From Bemisia tabaci (Eukaryota; Arthropoda; Insecta; Hemiptera; Aleyrodidae): a DNA stretch of 64,000 nucleotides. Below the pieces are notes generated by a model. It saw only the letters and a program-made list of their open reading frames with translations. It was not told where the DNA came from and searched no databases. Position numbers and translations under genes: made by a program. This document shows, piece after piece, positions 10,706 to 19,334 of the stretch (position 1 is the first letter of the stretch; every line of letters begins with the position of its first letter). Location of the stretch: assembly GCF_918797505.1 (NCBI RefSeq), contig NC_092797.1, positions 17,993,372 to 18,057,371 on the forward strand, written 5' to 3'.

Positions 10706-12079
10706 TATGAAGGGCCGTTTGTAACTAAAGATACGAATGTTGGCAATATATAAGAAATGATGTAATACATGAAATATTCAAGATATATATGAAATTTTGA
10801 AATTTTGAAATATATATACGGAACTGTCGCAATATATAAGAAATGTGACAGTTAGTTAGTTAGTTATTATAATTTTAAGATATTCAGCGCCTATATTTAG
10901 GAAATCGACTCCAAAATATACGGCGAAAATCGTGCAATATATAAGAAATGTGTCAATATTTAAGAAATCGACTTCACAATATATATGGCGAAATTCGTGC
11001 GATACAAAGGGCGATCCATAATTCGATCCCCTCTAAATTTTTACCTAATGGAGGCAAAGATTTGAAACTTGGGGGATGTTCTCAGGTCAAAGGGAGCTAC
11101 TTTCTGGCCCCCTAAAATTTTCCGGGGAACCCTTAGGGGGGAGGGGGGACGGAAACCAATTGTTTTTTCAATTGAGAAGACCCCCTTTGTTGTACCTTGT
11201 TCGAAAGAGCATCAAAAAAGGAAACTTTTCGGGTAAACCAGAAGTCCATATCTCAAACCGTTTCAAAATGGCGTTCGGTTAAAATTCAAGATGGCCGAAA
11301 ATTGACACCGGCTGTTTGTCAATGGATTTGCGCGAAAATCGGTATCTACGGGTATATTGATAAGAGAAAAACGAATTTGAAGTTAGATTTCTAAAGAAAA
11401 AAAATTCCAAAATGGCCGGATTTTTTTTTTTTTTTTTTGAAATCTAACTTCAAATTCGTTTTTCTCCTATCAATATACCCGTAGATACCGATTTTCGCGC
11501 AAATCCATTGACAAACAGCCGGTGTCAATTTTCGGCCATCTTGAATGTTAACCGAACGCCATTTTGAATTGGTTTGAGATATGGACTTCTGGTTTATCCG
11601 AAAAGTTTCCTTTTTTGATGCTCTTTCGAACAAGGTACAACAAAGGGGGTCTTCTCAATTGAAAAAACAATTGGTTTCCGTCCCCCCTCCCCCCTAAGGG
11701 TTCCCCGGAAAATTTTAGGGGGCCAGAAAGTAGCTCCCTTGTACCTAAGAACATCTCCCAGGATTCAAATCTTTGCCTCAATTAGGTAAAAATTTAGATG
11801 CGATAGAAAGGGCTTATGGATTACCCTTTATATCGCACGAATTTCGCCATATATATTGTGAAGTCGATTTCTTATATATTGACACATTTCTTATATATTG
11901 CACGATTTTCGCCATATATTTTGGAGTCGATTTCCTAAATATTGTCACATTTCTCATATATTGCGACAGTTCCGTATATATATTTCAAAATTTCATATAT
12001 ATCTTGAATATTTCATATATTATATCATTTCTTATATATTGCCAACATTCGTATCTTTAGTTACAAACGGCCCTTCATA
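10706..12079. mobile_element. Foldback element, 1374 bp, with nested inner palindrome
   Basis: The whole element is one long imperfect palindrome starting TATGAAGGGCCGTTTG and ending in its complement. It is flanked by a perfect 7-bp direct repeat GGCCGAC (10699-10705, 12080-12086). The outer arms (about 300 and 250 bp) repeat CAATATATAAGAAAT-like motifs. The centre, 11005-11830, is a second palindrome whose ends (AAAGGGCGATCC and GGATTACCCTTT) resemble the CAGGGTGATCC foldback family and are flanked by TA, so it looks nested. There is no coding capacity. The superfamily of the outer element is unknown. The same element occupies 36111-37483 in unit 2. Confidence 0.85.
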
Positions 12080-12086
12080 GGCCGAC

Positions 12087-12585
12087 AATTGAGCCTCGAG
12101 ACGAAAACAAAACTTAGTGCGGTAAATTAACCTCGAAGAATTCAATGAAAATATTGTCAGTCCCTTTAAACCCCCTGGAGGGCGGTTACCTCCCGTTTCT
12201 CGCATATTTCAAATGGGAAGCGTATGTTTTGACTTCGGATTCGAATTTCATAGTCAAAAATAAGAACTTTCTATTGTATGCCTTCTTCCCCCGAGCCCCC
12301 CCCCCCCCCACTTTTTGGAGCCATGGGCGGGCAAATCTTTATTGGGCTCTGCAGGCGTTAAAATTATCCGATTTCTGAAATCTAAAAGTCTTCTGAGAGA
12401 GAAGATCGAAACCTTTTCGTTGGTGTGCCACGTGACCCCTGTCGACCCAAAATTGTGGGGCTTTGGAGGGCCATAAGTTGAAAATTTCAAATGGCAAGGG
12501 TATATTCTGATTCAAGTTTGGATTCTACGCGAAAAGTTACGTAGAATTGACATTGCGAATGGATCGATTGCCCCAATTTTTTTGC
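12087..12585. repeat. Degenerate repeat-derived spacer with poly-C tract
   Basis: No gene is seen. The segment contains GTATGTTTTGACTTCGGATTC and a C run near 12299. Unit 2 carries the same sequence and, further on (38.1-38.35 kb), inverse forms such as GAAGTCAAAACATACCC. This suggests decayed foldback arms. Identity with unit 2 ends at 12585, in a run of T. Confidence 0.5.
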
Positions 12586-12995
12586 GAGTTTAACGTCCCT
12601 CTCTGGGTAGGTATCGTTCAGCCATATTGAGAGTTTTGCATCCCTCTCTGAGTTTTACTGTGCCGCATTGAGAGTTGAACGTCTCTCTATAAAATTCATT
12701 TTTCCAGTTGTAGGCCCCTGCTCTTTGGATTTCATTTAGTCGTAGGTATTTCATTCAGCCGTATTGAGAGTATTTCGTCCCACTGCGGGTATCATTTAGC
12801 CAAATTGAGAGTTTCGCATCCTTCTCCGAATTTCATTGTGCCGCATTGAGAGCTGAACGTCTCTCTCTGAAGTTCATTTTGCCGCACTGAGAGTTGCAGG
12901 CCATTTCATTCAGTCGTATTTCATTCAGACGTTTTGAGAGTTTTACGTCCCTCTCTGGGTATCATTTAGCCATATTGAGAGTTTTGCATATTGAG
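12586..12995. repeat. Short-period tandem repeat upstream of H2B
   Basis: Degenerate units of roughly 50-60 bp carry ATTGAGAGTTTTGCATCC or ATTGAGAGTTGAACGTCTC followed by CATTTAGCC or CATTGTGCCG; about seven are recognisable. In unit 2 the array begins earlier (about 39692). No coding potential is apparent. It ends about 330 bp upstream of the H2B TATA box. Confidence 0.75.
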
Positions 12996-13328
12996 TAGAA
13001 CCCGTGTAGAACATCGATTGGGACTGAGTAAAAGGATAGTGACAGTCGCCTCGACTGTGGATTTTCGTCTTATGTTATGCCGAACCTTATTGACGATGGA
13101 ACTCCGAACTCTGAACCGAAGCTTTAGTAGCTCTTGAGAACCGAGAAAAATGGCATTTCAAATGAGATTGGCGACCGAGAGGTCTGCGGTGCTCGAAAAA
13201 TGGAATAAATGAACGTGACCGTTACTGGAGAGGAGAAAAGAGCAGAGAGGGGAAACCGTTGAGCACCTGGCGCCCCACCGCGAGCCGGTTCAACCGCCTG
13301 GGATTGGGCGCATCGAGGCGGCCCATTG

Positions 13329-13338
13329 TATATATAAA
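13329..13338 (+). promoter_or_regulatory. TATA box of unit 1 H2B
   Basis: TATATATAAA lies 54-63 bases before the H2B ATG. An inverted CCAAT (ATTGG at 13303-13307) precedes it by about 25 bases. Confidence 0.83.
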
Positions 13339-13391
13339 CCCGAGCTGAGCGCTGAGCAGTCACTCGTTTGCAGCTCGAACTCATCGACGCA

Positions 13392-13763
13392 ATGGCTCCG
13401 AAAGCAAGTGGAAAGGCAGTGAAGAAAGCGGGCAAGGCCCAGAAGAACATCACCAAGGGTGACAAGAAGAAGAAGCGCAGGAGGAAGGAATCCTACGCCA
13501 TCTACATCTACAAAGTCTTGAAACAGGTGCACCCCGATACCGGAGTCTCCTCCAAGGCTATGTCCATCATGAACTCCTTCGTCAACGACATCTTCGAACG
13601 TATCGCCGCCGAAGCCAGCCGTCTCTCCCACTACAACAAGAGGTCTACCATCACCTCCCGGGAGATCCAGACCGCCGTCAGGCTTCTCCTCCCCGGAGAA
13701 TTGGCTAAGCACGCCGTCTCTGAAGGAACCAAGGCTGTCACCAAGTACACCAGCTCGAAGTAG
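13392..13763 (+). CDS. H2B: Histone H2B
   Basis: The gene encodes 123 residues starting [14 protein letters not shown] and ending AVTKYTSSK, which matches insect H2B in length and ends. The reading frame is open 24 bases further upstream but has no ATG there, so the ATG at 13392 is the start. The basic tail (KKKKRRRKE, about 26-34) is followed by the histone fold with [18 protein letters not shown] and [20 protein letters not shown]. It pairs with H2A in the nucleosome. It is intronless, with a TATA box upstream and a stem-loop 34 bases after the stop. It is on the same strand as H2A, not divergent from it. Confidence 0.98.
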   Translation: MAPKASGKAVKKAGKAQKNITKGDKKKKRRRKESYAIYIYKVLKQVHPDTGVSSKAMSIMNSFVNDIFERIAAEASRLSHYNKRSTITSREIQTAVRLLLPGELAKHAVSEGTKAVTKYTSSK

Positions 13764-13796
13764 ATCTTCTCTTCACCTGGCTCCACACTTTAAAAC

Positions 13797-13812
13797 GGCC
13801 CTTTTCAGGGCC
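13797..13812 (+). terminator. Histone 3' stem-loop of unit 1 H2B
   Basis: GGCCCTTTTCAGGGCC followed by ACCAA is the canonical SLBP-binding hairpin. Confidence 0.96.
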
Positions 13813-14949
13813 ACCAAACTTACGAGCACTACATAAGAATGAGGAGACTGGTTGATCCCCTTGTTCCCCAAAAGTCCCAGAAGCACCAACACCTCCTTTT
13901 ATTCGGAATTTGATTTGAATAAAGCACAGGTAACGGTCGAGTGGGGCGGAATGTTTCATATCATACCTAAGGCAACAGCTACTTAGGCCATTAATTAAAC
14001 TGGCGTTTTCTCCCGAGTTTGTTCCGCAATGATATATTTGTTTTCCCATTTTTTTTTTTTTATTCATTCAGTTTTATAATTTTATCAGTATTAATAATGC
14101 TAAGATTTGTAGCATTAAACACTATAGCTATTATGTTTATGTAACAAGGTGATCCTCAAATTCGAATTAAGCGTTCACCGCTATAATTCGAACAATCTCA
14201 CAATTGATTTCATATGAGATCAATTTAATAATAATAATAATAGATATTACCTACGGTGATCATAATGAGAGAAGAAAAACTTTTTCTACGGACAAATAAC
14301 ATTCAAGAATACACGCGTTTTATATTAATTTCATCTCCAGCAGTTGTTATAGGACATACTTATTACAATTTTAGCAGAGACAAATCTTGCACACCTCGAT
14401 TTCGCAGGGGTAGTATCACAGTTCAAATTATTGAAAAAACGTAGCAATTATCACGGTAGTAGTAGTTGTGATTTTCTAACCGTGGAAAACACGTTAGGTT
14501 CACTCCCACAAGTATAACATAAAATTGAGAGACTAACCTGTAATTATTTCGAGTTACTCCCAGAACCGAAGGAAATCATTGGAAAATCCTTCTGTATTAG
14601 CAGAAATAATTCCCATTGATATCACACAGTGCAAATGAGCAAGAACAAAATGAGTGTCACGTAAAAACAAACATCAACAGGAGAATTACCCAAAATAATC
14701 CCAATCATCAAAACTCGCTCAGTAAACAAAAATAAAAACCCCGTGAATAAAAAAAAAAAAAAACGAGTGGATTAGACAAGTTAGAGTACTTGTATTCCAT
14801 GCATAGTGGGTAGCTGATCTTCAAACAATTTTAATTCCTGCAGGAACAGCAATAATTTTAATTGCGGAAATAAAATAGGCCCGGGTCCCGAAAACTTTGC
14901 CAAGTGTATAAATATATGATCACCTCAAACAATATAACTCCAAAAAACG
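13813..14949. other. Spacer downstream of H2B, no gene seen
   Basis: The spacer is AT-rich with short A or T runs and an (AAT)n tract near 14230. A 40-bp piece at 14158-14200 contains two ATTCGAA motifs like those of the pogo-type MITE. Unit 2 has the same spacer at 41010-42150. Confidence 0.6.
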
Positions 14950-15722
14950 GAAAAAGCATCGTAAAAGAAAACTTTCCTCGCAAACCCGAAGTCAATATCT
15001 CAAACCGTTTCAAAATGGCGGCCGGTCAAAGTTCAAAATGGCCGAAAATTCACACCGGTTATTTGTCGATGGATTTGCGCGAAAATCGGTATGTAGGGGT
15101 ATTTTGGCACGAGAAAAACGAATTTGACGTTAGATTTTCAAAAAAACCGAAATTTCCAAAATGGCCGCGGGTTAAAGTTCAAAATGACAAAAAATTGATT
15201 TTTTTAGAAATGTAAGTTCAAATTTGTTTATCTTATGCCAAAATACTCTCAAATTCCAAGTTTTAGGCAAATCCATCAGCAAAAAACTGAGGTGACAATT
15301 TTCGGCCATTTTAAATTTCAACCGGTGGCCATTTTGGAAGTTTTGGTTTTTTTGAAAATCTAACGTCAAATTCGTTTTTCTCGTGTCAAAATACCCCTAC
15401 ATACCGATTTTCGCGCAAATCCATCGACAAATAACCGGTGTGAATTTTCGGCCATTTTGAACTTTAACCGGCCGCCATTTTGAAACGGTTTGAGATATCG
15501 ACTTCGGGTTTGCGCGAAAAGTTTTCTTTTTTTATGCTCTTTCGAACGAGCTATCACAAAGGGGGTCTTCCCATTTGAAAATTAAAAGTTGGCCCCCTGA
15601 AAATTTTAGGGGGGCCAAAAAGTAGCTCCCTTTGACCCAGGAATATCTCCCAAGTTTCAAATCTTTACCTCAATTAGGTAAAAAGTTAGAGGGGGTGGAA
15701 AGGGACTTTTGGATCACCCTGT
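14950..15722. mobile_element. Truncated foldback element (CAGGGTGATCC family)
   Basis: This is an inverted-repeat element centred near 15240. Its right end reads GGATCACCCTG, followed by TA at 15723. The left arm is cut off at about 14950, inside the segment reading AAAGCAT. Arms contain CAAAATGGCGGCCGG and CAAAATGGCCGAAAATTC motifs. It is the inverse of much of the complete element at 22797-23778. No ORF is credible. Confidence 0.8.
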
Positions 15723-15756
15723 ATGCCATTCAAATTCATGTATATATATATATATA

Positions 15757-17069
15757 CAGGGTTATCCAAAAGTCACTGACCACCCCTGTAACTTTTTTCC
15801 AAATTAAGATAGAAGTTTGAAACTTTGGGAATGTTCCTCGGTCTAAGGTAGCAACTTTTTGGTCCCCCCAAAATTTTTGGGGGCGGCCCCCCTTAAGGGG
15901 GGCGGGGGCTAACTTTTTTTTTTCAAATGGCAACCCCCCCTTTGTGATACCTCATTCGAAAGATAATAAAAAAAGAAAATTTTTGGCGCAAACCGCAGGT
16001 CAAAATGTTCATTTTTGACAAAATGGCGGCCGGTCAAAGTTCAAAATGGCGGAAATTTGGCATCTCCGTTGTTTATTGACGGATTGGTGTGAAACTCGGA
16101 ATCCTAGGGTTTTTTGAGATGAGAAAAACGATTCTGGCATTGGTTTTCCAGAAAAGTCAGTCCTTTTCAAAATGGCGGCCTAGAGCAGGAAGTGCGGATA
16201 TTTAGGCTGCATATCGTTGGATTTGCAGGGAACTTGGTTTCTGGGGGTGTTTTGGCACGAGAAGAACGAATCTTTCATTGAATATCTGAAATTTTGACAA
16301 ATTCCAAAATGGCGGCGGAAAAATAGCGGGAAATCAGTTTTACGGCTCTTTACCGATGGATTAGCATGAAATTATTTGATATTTCAAGAATCTAATGAAA
16401 GATTCCTTTTAATCCCGGCAAAAACCGCCAGGATATCGAATTTCATGCAAATCCATCGGTAAAGAGCCGTAAAACTGATTTTCCGCCATTTTTCCGCCGC
16501 CATTTGAAATTTGTCAAAATTTCAGATATCCAATGAAAGATTCGTTCTTCTCGTGCTGAAAGACCCCAAGAAACCAAGTTTCCTGCAAATCCAACGATAT
16601 GCAGCCTAAATATCTGCACTTCCCGCTCTAGGCCGCCATTTTGACGGCCGCCATTTTGAAAAGGACTGACTTTTCTGGAAAACCAATGCCAGAATCGTTT
16701 TTCTCATCTCAAAAAACCCTAGGATTCCGAGTTTCACACCAATCCGTCAATAAACAACGGAGATGCCAAATTTCCGCCATTTTGAACTGTGACCGGCCGC
16801 CATTTTGTCAAAAATGAACATTTTGACCTGCGGTTTGCGCCAAAAATTTTCTTTTTTTATTATCTTTCGAATGAGGTATCACAAAGGGGGGGTTGCCATT
16901 TGAAAAAAAAAAGTTAGCCCCCGCCCCCCTTAAGGGGGGCCGCCCCCCAAAATTTTGGGGGGACCAAAAAATTGCTACCTTAGACCGAGGAACATTCCCA
17001 AAGTTTCAAACTTCTATCTCAATTTGGAAAAAAGTTACAGGGGTGGTCAGTGACTTTTGGATAACCCTG
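15757..17069. mobile_element. Complete foldback element, 1313 bp, TA-flanked
   Basis: It starts CAGGGTTATCCAAAAGTC and ends with the complement, flanked by TA (15755-15756 and 17070-17071) within a (TA)n/(TATG)n stretch. It is palindromic over its whole length around about 16415. Arms contain blocks of the AAAATGGCGGCCGG motif, spaced about 120-150 bp apart and separated by lines ending GAGAAAAACGA. It interrupts the flanking inverted-repeat arm, so it inserted later. The TA duplication fits Tc1/mariner-like mobilisation, but that is inference; there is no transposase. Confidence 0.85.
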
Positions 17070-17071
17070 TA

Positions 17072-17409
17072 TGTATGTATCTATGTATGTAAATAGCCTA
17101 GAAGCTGATCGTCGTTAACTAAAACTAACTAACTAACTATATGTATGTATGTATGTATGTATTTCCGCCTTTTGAAGATTTTTCGATTTTTGAGTGGTTA
17201 TATCTTCCTTACGTTGAAAGATATTTTGACCATTTTTTTTGCATTTAGTAGAGACTCATTAGAACTACTATTCTGCGAAAAAAAATTGAAATTTGAGGCA
17301 ATAGATTTTGAGGGGTGGGGCTAGAAAGTGGGGGGAGGTCAAATCTTGTCCACTCGATAACTCGAGCGAAAATGAATATTTTGAGCTGAAATTTTTATGG
17401 GTGGTAGTT
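17072..17409 (+). repeat. Inverted-repeat arm A
   Basis: This arm is the inverse of 22422-22795, from GTCGTTAACTAAAACTAAC through TTTGAAGATTTTTCGA to GGGTGGTAGTT. With the foldback elements next to it, it makes a large inverted structure around about 5 kb that holds the U1 gene. A (TATG)n microsatellite lies at about 17070-17160. Confidence 0.85.
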
Positions 17410-17610
17410 AGGTTGGGTTAGGTTAGGTTAGCTTAGGGCACACGACAACGCTGAACTCGGGTTACGCCACACAGCAACACCGGACTTAGGTTACATTTTC
17501 GACATCTCAGGTGGGACCTACCTATCCCAGTTTTTTAAGAACTGTTCTGTCAATGAAACATATTTCTTGTTAACACGAATTTAAACGTCATTGCTACACT
17601 GCATGAAAGT

Positions 17611-17655
<45 letters not shown>

Positions 17656-18120
17656 AATAATCAGATTCTGAGCGGGAGTACATTGCACTTTTAAAGTTAG
17701 TGAGAAATTCGTTTTCTTTTTCAACTGTTGCGGAAGCAATGGAAACTAAAGTTTTCACGAACATGATTACGCGAAAATTACACAAAAGAATAATGACATC
17801 AGGAAATCACTCCAGGACAGCTATTTCGTTTAAATCTTTGTTAACTATGAAAATACTAGGGAACGCTTGGGTCATACCTTTGAAACAGGAGGAAAAAGCA
17901 CATTTGAAATTTTCAGCTTTTTCTTCAGCTAAAAACGCAAGAGCACGCAGTTCGCTCTTGTTGGTTTTTCAGAAAAACTCTTCTAAATCCTAGCGGCTTT
18001 AAAACTCACTTTTAATATTCTTCAAACAATTATAGTTCAATCTATAGGAAGCCCGGTACCGCCGAATAACATATTATATTTGTTGAATAACATTTTCTGC
18101 GGCGGCGGATCATGCACGCA
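17410..18120. other. Spacer with TTAGG-like run and poly-T tract
   Basis: Immediately at the end of arm A, 17410-17434 reads GGTTAGGTTAGGTTAGC-like sequence (three to four TTAGG units). A pure T run of about 38 bases lies near 17617-17654. Open frames around 17700-17993 have no recognisable domain. No gene is called. Confidence 0.5.
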
Positions 18121-18473
18121 GCATTTAAACATAGAGTACATAGAGTCGTAATGTAAGTGGGAGAGCTGGCGGCACTTTTAAGCATTTTCCATGTCCCGAA
18201 TTCCAAGACTCCTGAGTGACGCCGGGTCACTTTTTCGATACAGAATCGATTGTTTGCGATACACGGGTATCCGGCCATCCGATGACAACAACAACAACAA
18301 CAACAACAGAGGAGATAGGAATTACCACGTATTCCACACCGCCATTTTGGATCGAAAATGTATCGAAAAAGCGACCCGAACTCGGCGCACACCGGGCTCG
18401 GAATTCGTCGAGCAGAACATGGCGCCAGATCTCCCATTTACATTACGACTCCACGTACTCTATGCATTTAAAG
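18121..18473. repeat. Imperfect palindrome with (CAA)n centre
   Basis: CATTTAAACATAGAGTAC at the left matches, inverted, GTACTCTATGCATTTAAA at the right. GGGTCACTTTTTCGATAC and GTATCGAAAAAGCGACCC pair further in. A (CAA)n microsatellite lies at about 18286-18309 in the centre. It looks like a MITE or foldback relic. Overlapping ORFs here are by-products of the palindrome. Confidence 0.65.
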
Positions 18474-18838
18474 ATCGCGCCGGTCGGCAAGTCCCTCTGG
18501 AAGTGAACACCACAATCTACCGACCGTGCACCCAGCGCTCCGTGCGGCTGTTTAGCGTAGTTATCGCGGAAGAATTTTTGTTGCGTGTGCACGACGACTC
18601 TGTACTCCTGGGTTGATTTCTATATAGATTTCTGTTTTTTCTCCACGGAATTTTGACTGTTCAGATGTACAACCTAGGGTATTGTTCGTAGAGCGGGGTG
18701 ATTTACCGGTGAACAAATTGAAGAAATTGATTTTGATCAATTTACAGCATCAAAACGAACCGAATAAATTTGCCTTAGTCTCAGTGAAGGTAAGAGCCTC
18801 CCTGTGCATGGGTACCCAGTGTTGCAAACCTCCAAACC

Positions 18839-19001
18839 ATACTTACCTGGCGTGGGGGTTACCGTGATCAAGAAGGCGGTTCCCCCAGGGCGAGGCCATT
18901 CCATTGCACTCCGGTTGGGCTGACCCCTGCGAGTATCTCAAATGTAGATACCTCGGGCGCGTAATTTTTGGGAGTCGGGACTGCGTTCGCGCTGTCCCGG
19001 A
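18839..19001 (+). ncRNA. U1: U1 spliceosomal snRNA
   Basis: The sequence begins ATACTTACCTGG, the invariant U1 5' end that pairs with 5' splice sites. Stem-loop I carries GATCAAGAAGG, which fits the U1-70K loop consensus GAUCANGAAG. Stem-loop II contains ATTGCACTCC, the U1A (SNF) binding loop. Stem III is a perfect GTATCT/AGATAC hairpin. The Sm site is AATTTTTGG at about 18964-18972. Stem-loop IV is GGACTGCGTTCGCGCTGTCC. The length of about 163 nt equals the usual 164. All functional parts are conserved, so it looks active, although I could not identify an insect PSE promoter with confidence. It occurs once in the window, in unit 1 between H2B and H1. Confidence 0.94.
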
Positions 19002-19334
19002 TAAGCAACCTCATTCTCCTTCCAAAGATCTCTAATCTGGAAGGTGAGCGATCTTATGCTGCTCTGCCGGTAAAATTCGTTCCTCACCTGTAATGACAAG
19101 TAGATTCGGACGATGATAGTCGGTTTCTTATGGGACTTTTGTTGTCGAAGGAAAGGCCTGATTTCAAACTCAGAGCCAACCGTTTGAAAGTCTGTGTCCA
19201 GCTATGAAACTTAGCCATTCTTCAAGTGAGTTTACGATACAAACTTCAACGCTAAATCATCTACTGTAAATTAGTCCAGTCAATAGAGCACATAGGGGCT
19301 AAGTAGAGACAATTTCTGAGGAAACTTTCTTATA
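19002..19334. other. Spacer downstream of U1
   Basis: No gene, repeat or obvious 3'-box could be recognised in this stretch. Confidence 0.4.

Noticed and set aside
13290..13712. 140-codon minus-strand ORF opposite H2B, and its copy at 40487-40909
   Set aside because: Shadow of H2B.
14904..15557. Short ORFs repeated at 14904, 15172, 15366, 22961, 23149 and 23303
   Set aside because: Identical peptides arise from the palindromic foldback arms on both strands; not genes.
18191..18616. 141-codon ORF with poly-Asn
   Set aside because: Comes from the (CAA)n centre of a palindrome; overlaps other frames of similar length.
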